A DNA stretch of 64,000 nucleotides from Pocillopora verrucosa (taxonomy: Eukaryota; Cnidaria; Anthozoa; Scleractinia; Pocilloporidae), in the NCBI RefSeq assembly GCF_036669915.1, contig NC_089313.1, positions 1,509,085-1,573,084 on the forward strand. The letters run 5' to 3'. The notes under the pieces are model-generated. The model was not told the DNA's origin. It searched no databases and saw only the letters and a list, made by a program, of their open reading frames with translations. Both the position numbers and the translations under genes were made by a program. Of the stretch, positions 24,549 to 37,400 are shown one piece after another (the first letter of the stretch is position 1; the number at the start of each line of letters is the position of its first letter).

Positions 24549-27500
24549 ATGCAGAAAGAAGGGCTGAATATAGAGACTGCAGATTACCTCACCTCGCTCC
24601 TCCAGAGGTATGATGCCACAGAGGGTGGACTCCCCCCACAAGCAATTCTTGCACCCATACCAGTACCTGTTCAGAGAGAAAATCCAGGACCACCATCTCC
24701 AAATGAGTTTCTTGTGCCAGCTGTGATACTTTGGGATCCTCTAAGCCAAGTCCCCAGCTTGAAAGAGCTAGCATGTCCACATGAAATCCATGATAGTGAA
24801 GTTTGTCCATTAAGAGCCCATACCAGCAACAAGAACAACTATGGGCGATGGAAGGCTTCTAGAGGAACTCAAGACATTCCAAGAGCCCTTTATTGCTGTG
24901 ATGGTAACACACTTTTGGTGAGTCGCCTGTACACTTGCAAGAAAGGTCATAAGATCATCTCTCACGATCCACGCCTCATGGAGAACATCCCACCAACATT
25001 TCAAATCCCATTCTACCTGTTACACAGAACAGGTTTCACGCATGAGTTGGCCACTTGGGTGCATTCGTGTGTATTTGCTGGGATGTCATTTCATGAAATT
25101 GAGGAAGTTTTGACGCAGAGGCATCGTGATGCATATGAAGAGCGTAAATGCAAATATGATGCAGCAGTTAAGGCCTATCTTGAAAGTAATCCTGATGATC
25201 ACCCTGAAATACGTACATTTCCAGAATTCAAGACTTCACAAGTGCCATCACTTGAGACCACCATGTCAAGCATTGTGCACATGTTTGAAGGTAATGAGCT
25301 ATTCTATATACAGAGGATGAGTGAATGGCCAGCTAAACGCATCACTGCTGGCTACTACTTCAAGGTGGCCACAACAATTGGAGAAAAACTGGAAACAGCT
25401 GGCAAATGGATCACACACTTTAAAAACATGTATACTGTCATGAACGAGAAAGGTCAAATCATCGCATGGAAGTTTACCAAAGAGAAGGATCTGAGTGAAG
25501 TGAAAGACATCTTGATTGGATTGCAGCAACGTTTCCAGATGCAGGGCAGACAGCTGGAAATGATTCTTGTGCCAGAATGTTGTGAAACAAGAGAACAGTT
25601 TAGTGAAATATTTGGTGCAGATGTTCCTGTCAAATTGGAACTTTCTAAAGCTGTCCATCGAGTTGTCAGGAAAATCCCTGCAAAGAAAAGAGAAGAGCAT
25701 CAACTGACTAAAGCTTGTGTTCGCGACTTTGCCCTGGCCTTACGTTATCCAACAGACCGCGGGGACATTCGCCATCAGGAAACTCCTCCACCTGGGGTTG
25801 TCACTGAAAACCTTGATGCTTTTGTGGAGGGCTGGAAGGAGATCATCGAAGGGAATGAGCGCATCTTAACTCTGGCAGCTCAGAGGCAGATCATGCAGCT
25901 ACGAACTCATGTGGAAGGAGGATGTTTGTCAGATATTCCACCCTCTCAGGGAAGTGAAAATGTTGACGAGCTGCACAGCATTTTAAAACCTGTGTTGGAA
26001 AGAAAATTTCTGAATGCTGACATGGCACTAGCCCTTATTTCAACACTTCTCTATGTGTGGAATGAAAGGAGAGCAAATCAGCTTCCCAAAGGAGCCCTTG
26101 TGCGGCCAATCTCAAAGTACCGAGGTACTTTAGAAGTCAGTGGATTCACACCAAGTGCAGAAAGATTTGGGATTGTGAAGAGTGATGAAAATGATGGCAA
26201 TGATGTTACCTCCTCTGCCAATTATTCATTTGATGTTCTTGCTCTGCAGTGCCTGATACTGGATGCCTTTGGTGGAAACAAAGAGCCAGAGATAGAGCAA
26301 AAAGGCACTGACAATGGCTTAACCCAGAGTGTCCTTAAGAAAGTAATTGCTAAAGCCTCAAATTTATTTTCAGTGTGGGAGATCCTCAAGACACAGGCTG
26401 TACATGATGTATCACTCAACCCCCGACTTATGCACCTGATGGCTTGTTCTTTGATCCTTTTCAGTCGCAATGAATGTGCAATCGATGACCGAGCTAACCA
26501 TGAAGTACGTCTCAATGAAACACTGCGATATTATCAGTTGATGGTCTTCTCAGAAAAGAAGGACACACCGGAGGCAGATGGATTTTTTACAGCAGTCAGT
26601 TCAGGTCTTAACTCTATACTAAGAAGTGATTTGCCAGAAACTGAATCAGTTAAGCAACATCTTGCTTCCATTGGATACAATACTCACGAAGGCAGCAGTC
26701 TGGAGGAGAACGTCTTGGTTCTGCGACAGTTGATTAGTGATGAGTGGCTTACATGTGAAGAAGAGTATAGTAAATTACTGGTGTCGCACATGATCAGCTT
26801 TGCTGAAGAAGCCCAAGCCTTCAGAGAAAGAGGATATTTCAAAGGTATAAAATCTTTACTTGCAGTTACACGTTTAAAGTAATGTAAAACAGTCAGTTCA
26901 ATTTTAGTATCTGAGCAACTGAGCATACACCTACCCCTCTCCTAGTCAACTGTTTGGTAAGGGGAGGGGGGGAGGGGTAGGTGTGCAATTGCTCAGTTAC
27001 TTACATTGATGCATTTAGTCAAACCTGTAAGTGGCACCCTTGGAAATAGCAAGTGACTGGTTACGTGTTATAGACCTCTGAAACAATTGAAATGCATGTC
27101 CTTAACAAAATTCCAACTAATGAATACAGTGTTTAGGTGACAAATGCTGTAAGGTGTTTTAAGTAAGGTTACACATTTCTTTCTGTTAATAAAGCAAACA
27201 GACATTTGCAGAGAGTTTACTGCATCTAATCTTATTTTCAATCCATTTTAGCTGAGATGTCCAATCTTCTGCCAATTGCTGCAGCAAAGGTTTTAAAAGT
27301 GCCAGTCATAGTCTTCACTTCCCTGCAGCAGTTTCCAATTGTGCCAGTGGTACCATCAGATGCTATCATTATTGGTTCCTGTGTGCATGTTGCTTACAAT
27401 GCAGCTGGTTTTGGAGGGTTTTATGATGTTGGCACTTATGTCAGCAACTCCATTGTGCTACCAAAGCTGATGACTGATCCTTTGGAGAGGCGCAGAGATA

Positions 27501-28888
27501 GCAGGAAGCGTTACAGGGAGAAGATGGCATTGATGAAAATTAATCAGCCTGCTAGAAAGAAAGGAAAGAAGCCAAAAACACCAAGTTCACAGAATGACAA
27601 CCAGAAAGAAAATGAAACACCAGCAGATCCAAATGATTCTGTTGCTTCACAACAAAGTGAGGATTTGAACGGCTCTGCAGTTGATGGTTTGGAACATGAG
27701 ACCTCCGTGAATGCGGCAGTTCAAAACACAGGTGGGGAGACTTCACTGGATACATCGGAGATGGAGAATGCTACAGATGAAGGAGTAGAAGCTGCTGCAA
27801 ACCTCATTGAAATGGCATACAGTGAGGCAGGGGTCAGTGAGGAAACCATGGAAGAGGCTATTGCAGACAGTGTTATTAAAGATGACATCTTACCAGCAAT
27901 GGAATCAGCTGCTAATGAAGACCAGGCAGTTCCATTGCAGACAGCAGACCCTCAAGAAGACCAGACTGTCATGGATGATGGTGAAACAACAACTGAAGTG
28001 ATATCTGAGAAAGATCCTGTCAAAGAAAGTGTCTCTGAAGTTGTTACTGAAGATGCAGCTACTGAAGCTGTAGCAGAGGATGTAGTCAGTCCATCAGTTA
28101 ATGGTGAAACCCAACCAGACCGTGTAGAAGGAGGAACACCTGCACAAGAGGCAGCTGTTAATGCTTCTAACAAGTCTGAAATCATGATTACACCCACGTC
28201 TAGCAGCAAGGCCTCTGTTCAGGGCACAGAAATGGTTTTGACTATCCAAGAGGGTGTGAACATCCAGAAACAGACCTACTCCTGTAGCTGCGGCAGAGGA
28301 AGTGGAAAGAATGTGAAACGCACTCAGTTCTGCTTGACTCTGGAAGGTGGTTATCTGACACGCTGTGCCTGCTATAGGAATGCATCTGGTTGTTCTCACA
28401 GGTGTCGTTGCTACCTTTGCTGCAATCCATATGGCACTGCTGAGGCTGCAAGGGCTACCAAGCCACCTCGCCAGGTCCGGCGTTTCCGGCCAAGACACAA
28501 AGTACAGGTGATTAAGAGTCGCTTTCCAAGTCTTACATTTGCCAGCACTATCCCTAAAACTGAGGGTATCCAACCTGGATCCAAGTGGTTAGAGGTTGAC
28601 TGCATGGCATTTGAGTGCCTCATTGCAGCTATGAGTCATGCTGGATTGGAACTGACTCCAGAGAAAATTGCTCTAGAGTTTGAGAGGCTTTGTAACATGT
28701 CTAAAGATGATGGAGGGATCTTAGGGAATGCTATACAGTCAAAAACAATCGTTGACATAACTCAGCAGCTAGAGGTTGTACAGAGGAATATCCGCACATT
28801 TGAAAACTTGTACAAAAAACAAACTGAACTGAACTGGTTTCAAGGGATGGAAGTGGTGTTCTCAACAGAAGTGGTTGTGTCTTCATAG
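24549..28888 (+). CDS. Transposase-derived protein with degenerate OTU domain and CXC cluster
   Basis: Two coding exons, 24549-26844 and 27252-28888 (donor AAAG/GTATAA, acceptor TTTTAG), give 1310 residues. An acceptor at 24461 marks a leader exon, and a stop precedes the ATG in frame. Residues 75-190 are a Cys/His region (CPHEIHDSEVCPL, YGRWKASRG, PRALYCCDGNTLLVSRLYTC). Residues 230-510 resemble the DDE-like core of a transposon family common in cnidarian genomes (FKVATTIG, GKWITHFKNMYTVMNEKGQI, CCETREQF, GGCLSDIPPSQGSENVDELH). Residues 660-825 resemble its OTU protease domain, but the Cys loop reads DGFFTAVSSGL (677 on) where DGNC(L/F)F is expected, and GHYD reads GFYD (821-824). A long acidic linker and a Tesmin/TSO1-like CXC cluster (about 1110-1160, CSCGRGSGKN...CRCYLCCNPYG) follow. 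Probably a domesticated, catalytically dead protein; a slowly decaying element is the alternative. Confidence 0.75.
26908..27012. repeat. Foldback element, family C, in the only coding intron of the OTU-like gene
   Basis: Arms ACCTACCCCTCTCCTAG and GGGAGGGGTAGGTGTGCAATTGCTCAG with a short loop; about 105 bp. It occupies part of the 407-base intron. Confidence 0.8.
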
Positions 28889-30049
28889 CTCAAAGAAAAG
28901 CTGAAACAGCAGCAGCACGTCATTTTAAGATGAGAAAGGATGGGTTAAATATTAGTGATAGACTGAGAAAGCTTATAAGGATAGTACATGTCCATTTTGC
29001 AGGGGGTATCCTAGCAGAATACTACATAGGAGTACTTAGCTGTTTGCCTTTCGCATGGTTAGTTGGGAGGGTAAGTGTTCAGGGCTCAGGTCTTAGGGTA
29101 AAGAATCCTATACTAACTTTTGCTGGACACCTAACCCCTGCCCCCTTGTTTTCACCAAAGGATGTTTAATCATCTGATTTACACTGCATATTACCAAATA
29201 GTATTCAAATTGCTGCTATATTTTAGTAACTTTAAGTCTGGTAGATGCAACAACTTAGAGAGGTACCACTGACAAGGTCATAAAAATGCTCAAAAAATCA
29301 CTCAGTTGAAACTACACTATCTCCAACTGTATTCAATTTACCTTTACATAATTGTTCTGTCACAACTATTACAAATATAATTGCAGTTTCTAAGTAACAG
29401 ATTGGTTTACAACAGTTGCTGAATGTTAACGACAAGTTCAGCTTAATTTATTTCAAAAGAGCTTGATATTGTTGAGCACAAGAAAAATTTCATGAATTTA
29501 ATGATGTGTAGCTTCAAGGTTGCAGTCAGTTTAGCAATGGTGTGTGCAAGAGGAATATACACATTTTATATGTGCATTCTATTGGTCAGAAACTGTTTTG
29601 ATATCACTCTTTATGGATATTTTCAAGTTTAAGAAGATACTGAAACAACATTTGTAATTAGCCTTTCTTAGTAACTTTTGCCTCAAAACAACTTCACTTT
29701 TCAAATCCGACTTTTAAGGGCTTGGCACTCTTGAATTTCAAGACAAAAGCCTCCAGGCACTCAGTGATACTTGTATTATAACAGCTGTAGACAATTCATG
29801 TAAGTTAAGCAATGAATTATGAAAGTTAATCAAAGTGATTAATTAATTACTAAAGTGGGTACCAAATGGGTGATTGTTAAATCTCCTAAATTGACATGAA
29901 ATTGCACCTATTTTTAAAAGGTGTTGCATGTTTGATATGAGCACGTCAGTTTTAAGATTCACCTAATTACAAATTTGACTTTGTATGTGCTTTTCTTGTT
30001 TTCAAAGATGATTATTTACTGCACATCACAATCCATAGGAAAAACTACT

Positions 30050-30260
30050 TTAACCCTTTAACTACTAAATGTGACCAAGACAGAATTTCTCCTAACAATA
30101 TCAGTACAAAATCAAGCAGACAAGTGATGAGAAGAAAAAAAATATCAATCTGCGGATTATTTAGTTAATCCAATACCAAATTCTCAAAACTAACATCAAG
30201 AATTTTTAAGGCAGACACTAAGGAGAACTACTTATGAGATCTTGAGAATGAAAGGGTTAA
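30050..30260 (+). repeat. TTAA MITE, family B, full length
   Basis: 211 bp with TTAA at both ends. It starts TTTAACCCTTTAACTACTAA and ends GAATGAAAGGGTTAA. The body (AATTTCTCCTAACAATATCA, AAGCAGACAAGTGATGAGAA) is distinct from family A but shares the terminal motif. Confidence 0.85.
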
Positions 30261-31250
30261 GGAGAACAGTTTTGTCTGTTGGTTGTGAAGATGCTTTTTA
30301 AAGAGATTTCTGGTAGCTTTAAATAGCAATAATGTTTCTCCTCAACAATGTTACTGTAGCATGATGATTTAAGTAAAGCAAAAACTTGCATGCTTGGGTG
30401 AAGTGGTCATATTGTGTTGTAGTTTTCAATATTACTCTTTTCTACTCAGAATGATTACTCATTCTAGTTTACATGTAGTTTTAAGAGTTTGGTTGACATT
30501 AAGGTATTATTAAATAAAATGAAAAAGAAAATCTCTTCAAGCATTCGAAATTATATTACTTCATTCCCTTTTACTCTGTTTTTTTCTAACTGATTTTCAG
30601 GATTGTAAAAATGATTTTATGTTCCTATTTCACAAAGTTAAACAATACAATATACTACAACCATGTCTTCCCACTTCTGGGTTATATTTTCCATGAATGT
30701 CATAACATCTCCTGTCACTCTATCTTGCAATCCCCTCCTTATGTACCATGTACTTTCTGCTGGAATTTTCATAGGGTGACAACTGAGAAATCTGCTCACT
30801 GCCAGAAAAGAATACTTGCAGCCATAGCTAAGCAACAAACAGCTACGTATGGACTTTTTCTTTCACCTTTTGGAAAAATAACAAAAGATCAATTTAACGG
30901 TCATTAGCAATTAAAACCCAATCAACAACCTCTAACTTCACAAGTTTAAGAAAGTGAACAAAGTTTTCAATTGGCTTGAACTGTTACCAGAAGTGTACAA
31001 TACTCAGTGCACAATAATTGTGCACTGAGTATTGTAGTCAATATCATGATGTATAATTCATGGTTTACATTCTTTTGGATTCCTTAACTCTTTTAGTTCA
31101 TACATTAGCATTTATATGTTCCATACTGTTCTCTATACATTTCCTAGAGTCCTGACAAGGAGAATATGCTGCTAAAGTTTGCCTTTGAAGTAATTATCAT
31201 TAGGAGGGTTGTTATTTCTGACTGAGATTATTAAGTTGTAGCTGCTTATT

Positions 31251-31670
31251 ATAACCCTTCCACCCCTATGAGTGACTAGCATCTAATTTCTCCTCACAAT
31301 ATCACCAATGAAATAAATATTTTATGTCAGGAGAATAAGGGAAATGATCACCAAGTAAAGAAGCTCTTTAACCCTTTAACTCCCAGATCAAATTTGTCAT
31401 TCTCCTTACTGTCAACTATACAATTCTTGTAAAGTTAGTTCAGAGAATTTAGCATTGGATCAACTAATTATCCCCAAATCAATATTTTTCTTTATTCTCA
31501 TCACTTATCTAGTTGATCTTGTATTGATATTGTAAGGAGAAATTCTATCTTGGTCACTCATGGGAGTTAAAGGGTTAATGTACAACGATTTCTCCTTGTC
31601 AGCACCTTAGGAAATGTCTACAGAACAGTATAGAGGATATGCATAGTGATGTTAGGTTGTAAAGATTTAA
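31251..31670 (+). repeat. TTAA MITE, family A, split by a family B insertion
   Basis: Left half runs about 31251-31367 to AAGAAGCTCT; right half resumes at 31579 (TGTACAACGATTTCTCCTTG) and ends with TTAA at 31670. The two halves are collinear with intact family A copies apart from a few bases at the breakpoint. Confidence 0.85.
31368..31578 (-). mobile_element. TTAA MITE, family B, nested insertion with perfect 18-bp ends
   Basis: Inserted within a family A copy. The ends TTAACCCTTTAACTCCCA and TGGGAGTTAAAGGGTTAA are perfect 18-base inverted repeats including TTAA; total 211 bp, reversed relative to 30050-30260. TTAA at both ends is the classic target site of piggyBac-type transposases, so a nonautonomous relative is the likely identity (inference). 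Confidence 0.85.
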
Positions 31671-34416
31671 ATTATCATCAACAAGTAAAAGTTTTCCATT
31701 TGTTGCACATTTTTGGGGGGCTAACTCTTAATGCAACATTGAAAGGCTTTCTTTCTTTAGGTTTAAACTTACCAATTCTTGCTGCTTTCCAAAAGATCCC
31801 TAATAACCTATCCAAGAGAAAAAGGAAGATTCCAGTAACTGACCAGTTCATGCAAATTGTCCCTTTCTTGAGATCCTTCAGGAATTCCAAACTGGGATGT
31901 TAAAGTTTTAACCTCCTACATAAATGTTTATCTCATAATCTACTAACCACTGTTGCTAGGAAGCGAAAGGAAGCTTGCTTCTATCACTCAATGTGTGTCA
32001 TAATGCTGATAATTTACATTTGAAGCATATAGACAATTCCACTACCTCTAGGGAAATTTAAGGGATAAAATTATTTCTACAGTTCTATTTGTGTTTTAAT
32101 GGACCTTGACTATGTTGTCACCATAAAAATGCAAAAACACAACTTGGTCAGCATCTCGCCAGCTTAACCTTAAGCTTGGTCAGTAGCAACTTTTCCAAAA
32201 TAATAAAATAAACTGGAGGCTTCATTGGACAAAAGGTCAATTCTTTAATAACAAGAACATGATTTATTAACAAAATATGATGATTAGGAAAGACTGACCA
32301 CATTTCCCTTTGTTAAAGCCAAATTTTAGAGTTGGAAAGGAATTTTTCCGTCTATCAAGAAAGAAAACAATTACCGGCCCTGTGTCTGTGAATCATCATT
32401 CGCTTGTGATAAGGACAGATGTAATTTGGCCCCCAAGCTCCAGCATTCACATACACATGTTTAAAAATGCATTGTACTTGCGCAGTTAACGTAAAAACCA
32501 AAATTTTTTGTTACAAACGCACTGATGTATCAAGGACATCTTCATTATCAAATTCACACTAAAATGAAAGGAAAGTGACATTTTAGCGTAAAATCGTGTT
32601 TCCGACAAATTCCACGTCATCACAGACACGGAGCCGCCGGCATGACACACTGGCGTCACTAATCACTCACTGTTGCTGTTTGAAACAGATAAAGGAGGCT
32701 CTAGGAGCAGCAAATTATTGCGATCGCTTACCCGTGTTTATTTTTGTCCAAAAGTGCCGGGTAAATCGATCGAATATAGGCACATGTACAAATTAGCAAC
32801 AGTACAACTGTTAGGAGACTTTGGAAGTTGAAGATGGCAGACTGCGGATAAAACACAACAAATAAAACGGGAAAATGTTGTCTATGGACAATCCAAGAAA
32901 ATGATCAGCTTATATTTTGGGAAATGATTTCTGCCTTACCATGTTTGTCTGCTCAAAATCCTCACTTCTTCAAGCCACAATACTGCTTTGATATTTATCT
33001 CCTCTCTTTGATTTTACTTACACGACGTACCATCTAATCAAATGCAATTCCGCTAACTTGTCCTTAATGCGAACGAGCGGGGAATGGAGACAACCGTGTG
33101 TAGCCTAAACCCAAGAAACCCTCTTTTCTCCGTTTTCAAGGATTTGACATCTATTCTGATTTAGGAAAAAGTACGCGCCGAGGCCGTGACTGTGAAGTTA
33201 TTTCGAGATGTTTAACAGCTTTTGTAGTATCACGGCAAGAACTCCAAACATTGTATCTTCGGATCTACCGGGAATAATTTGCTGATTCAAGTAGTAAAAA
33301 TGCTTTCTCTTCACAGTAAAAATTTTTCCTCTTAGTTTTCATGATACGTCAATCACACTTGTTAGGATATTTCTGCAGGGAAAAATTTTAATTGTTTTAA
33401 TCACGCGCCATCTTGAAATGATTGTGAAATGTTTATCGTCTTCTGTAGTGTCACGGCATGAACGGCAAAAATGACATTTTGGCATATACTGCGCCCAATA
33501 ATTTGTAGTAGGAATGTTGACCTACGAAGATACTCGGAAATAAACTATAGGTGATATCGGCTCGAAATCGGGTGAAGATCGGCATTCTATTGTTGCCATC
33601 ACTCACTCATTTCGATGACGTATGTGGCTTCACCTCCTATAGGAGGCAATAGCCACAAAAATAACCGTTTCACATACACTGGACTTTACCTCACTTAAAA
33701 CAGAACATATTTGACCCACTTCAACATCACACAACGAGATAGTCCACAAGCATGTCAGTTTAAGAAATTTTCTCCTCGTTTTAAATACACTCTCGCAATG
33801 CAAGACACAAAACCTTTCGTAGCGTTTATTCACTTCATACAAATTTAACTTTTCCCCATTACAAAAATACTCTTCATATCTTTTCATTTGATTTTCTTTT
33901 CTTGTATTCTTAGTTACATCATCCCCACAAATTTTCTTTTAGATCTAAAACCGCCGGAGATAGGGCAGCTGTTTTAAACTGATAACAAGGAAATGGATGA
34001 TAAAAGAATTCGTTTATTTAGGCCCTCTTCTTTCTTTCTTTCCAATTTTTGTGCTCCAAAGAGAGGCTAAGGTGGACCTATACTGAGTAGTTTAATGTCA
34101 AACAGTAAAGGCAGATGAAAAGGGAAGTGGACGGTAATAAGGTTGAAGTGGGAGGGGAGGGACGGGATCGTTCCAACACGCTCTTGAAATGTTGTCACGC
34201 TGCTTTTCGATTAAAGAAAAAAAATTTACTTCATGATTCTTAAGCGGGTCGCAATGTTTTTTTTTTCTGTACACATACGCGCCGAATCCGCATTTATACT
34301 GCTCGGGAGCTGAAGGAAATTATTATTACTACCCCACAGACTGCTGGATCCATTAAAACAGATGTAATGTGTTCCACCCAAACTTGATGAGGGGTTTCAC
34401 AGTGAGAGCTTATTAT

Positions 34417-37400
34417 TTAACTCCTCTTCTGTTCTTTTTTGGTGTTCTCAATGTCGTTGATCATGCTTGCGATCTCACGCGCTAGGCTCCTGGTTTTGCT
34501 AAGTTCGGTTTCGCCTTCACCGGGCCTCAAGATCATCTCTCTTCGATGCACTGGTGCAAGTGCGGGAAGATTCAATGGGATTCCTTCCATCATGGCGACC
34601 TGCTGAAGATTGTGTGACTCCGCCATAATCCGTCCAGCTTCCTGCATAATCCTAGACCGGCGCATGGCTCGCGCCTCATCAATCCGCGCCTGTCTGGCTG
34701 CAGCTACTTGATGGTTGGCTTCGGAGAATAGCTTGCGCACCTTGGCCTGCTCTTTGAAGCTCATGGTGTCATAACCTGCAAAGTGCAAAGAACTAGTCAA
34801 TATGTCAAACGGCTATGAAAAGATGGCACAGCCTGAAAGCGTGAAGGGGTGTCTGTACCTTGACCTTTAACTTTTAGGTACGTTTGAGAAACCTGATGTT
34901 GAATTAGAAGGGAAATGCTGTGAATTTTCTGAGTTTAGAGTGCAGGGAACCCCTAAAGTGATTGAAGTGCTCCGTTTTGCATCGCCTCTTAATCATAAAA
35001 GTCCTCGGCAAAGAAATCATACCACCGTCACTGAGTGATCAAAGAAAGGGAGACCTTAGTTTCGTTGACGCTGTGTAAAACACACGAAGTGCTACTCTCT
35101 TTACAAACCTTTGACAAGCGGTCCACAGTCGCACTGGGGACAAGATCCGGGATTCTTAACAATCGTACACAGGGAGGGGCACTCTGACAAAATGTTTGGG
35201 CACCCTGCAAAGGGACAGCACAGGGAAATATTACTTACCGTGACTGTGCATTCACTCCATAGATAAGAAAACCTTCACTGAATTAAACAGGTGATCCCTC
35301 TTTTTATCCTAGATAAACCTTACAGTTTCTGTAGCAGTCGTGCTTCTACTGTTATTAGAACATTTACATTGTATGATTGAAAAACTAGAAGCCCCCTACG
35401 ACCAATCTGTCAAAGCTAGCGCGTTTACATTACAATAGAGCGCTGTTTATTTTGTGTCGTATAGCCAAGCCAGAGCACTCGCAACCAATCAGAACCAAGG
35501 AAAATATCACGACGGGCCTATGAGAACTCAAAGAAAAATATCACCAAACTGCCTGCCTGAAGCGCGGGAAATTTGAAGTGATCAACTCGTGATTGGTTTA
35601 ACTTTTGAATCTGATTGGTCCAGGAAATGGCGCAGTTTTTCTAGACCAATCACAGAGCAAGGTAAACCAAAACTAGAGCAATTCCGGATCACTTTCGGCC
35701 TCCAATTGAAAATTGCCCTAATGGAATATTACGGTAACAAATATATCTGCACTATTAAGGTTAATGCATCTCTCTTACGACGACGTTGGTTAATGTAATC
35801 ATTTTATTTGCATTCTCTTCCTCTATTAGATTAAAGTTATTATCATTCTGTTATTATTTTAAAATTGTAATTAAAAGTTTATTGTCATAGATCTTCACTG
35901 GAATCACTCACTTTAGGCTCACATGCAATTATCCCTACTGTTATTATTATTTGTAATTCCTTATATTCCTTATCGTAGATTTCCGGTGCGCAAAAAGTTC
36001 GGATCATGTCAGTACCTGAACAACTGCACATCTACCCCTCCCCTAATCCAACATGAACCCTAACCCAACATGAACCCTAACTTGTGATCAGTTGATGTTG
36101 TTGGGTTAGGGGAGGGGTGGTAGGTGCACAGTTGCTCAGATACTGATACCGATCCAAAAATTCGAGGTCATTTTGTATGTTTGAAAATACCGGAAGTTAT
36201 TAAGCTATAGATGCAGGCTTTGTAAAGAGTTTGGTTTGTGGTTAATGTTTGCTCAAGATTATTAAAAAGTTTCTCCAGTTCGTGATTCGTTACCAATATC
36301 ACACATTTCTAATTTTCGCCTTTCTACAATGTCCCATGAACAATAAATATTCTGCCTAATATATAACGACAGATTAATGAACAATTGAGAACATCGTTAT
36401 CAAAGTCTATAGACACACAGCAGTCTTCGATGAAAAAAAAACAAAATTTTGCCGAAGTCACTTAGGGAAAGTCTAGCTTTTTTATCGATATATTCAACGT
36501 GAGCACCAGCTGGTGCTTGTAATCGGTTTGTATTTAGTTTGTTTCCATTTACTGCTCCTTACCACTCTTGGCTGTTGAAGAATTGTTCACTCCCTTCGGT
36601 TGATCAGTAACCTTTGTTCGATCTGTTAAAATGAGGAATAATATTGTATTAGACCAATTGGTTTGAAATGACAGCAGAATAAGCATCTGACCGACCGACC
36701 GACCGACTGGTCAAACGACTGCCAACCCACCGACTGACGGACTGACTGACTGAGTCTATGATTGATTAACCCAACAACCGACCAACCGAATGACTGGCTA
36801 ACTGACTGACTGACAAACTTAAAGACTAATCGACCGCCGACTGACTGACCGATCAGTCGACCAACTAATTAGCTGGATGAGTAACTGACCGACCGACTGC
36901 CCAACCAACTGAATGGCAGACTGACCGACCAATTGACGAGCTGGCTCTCTGATTAACATACTCACTAACTGACTCAATAACATACTAAGTGACGCACATA
37001 TCTGATTCACTCACGTCTTTTGCAGATGAACCCGAGTGGTTTATAACAGTTGTCATCATCCCATCTTCCCCAATCATACCGCTGATACATTATACCACAC
37101 TGTTCGTCTTTGCCGTCGTAGTGTTGGCCTTCCTTCCAATTTTGGTATCTACAAACGGAAGAAAAGTTCAAGGCCCAATTACAATTCTCCTGTTTGAGTT
37201 CCATAGAGAAAAAAGGAAACGCAGGCAATTACAAAAAACTCACCAACAACTAAGATCAAATTACTTTTAGAGCAATTTTCAATTCAGTGTGGAGGGTAAT
37301 TCGAGATTGCATTGGTTTGCTTTGTCTCACTCTGTGATTGGTCCAGAAAAATTGCGTCACTCTCTCAACCAATTAAATGCAAAACTCAAACCAATCATGA

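Larger units (their letters stand above)
28889..34416. other. Gene-free, repeat-rich interval
   Basis: About 5.5 kb between the OTU-like gene and the 3' end of the lectin gene, so it contains the 3' UTRs of two convergent genes. Repeats: family B at 30050-30260, a partial reversed family A fragment at about 31083-31170, and family A at 31251-31670 split by a family B copy. Two mirrored GTGCACTGAGTATTGTA units form a short palindrome at about 30994-31036. Scattered open frames lack splice context or family resemblance. Confidence 0.55.

Noticed and set aside
31646-31903. 85-codon frame (LNATLKGFLSLGLNLPILAA)
   Set aside because: Faintly like retroelement coding debris, but too short and diverged to assign; it begins inside a MITE.
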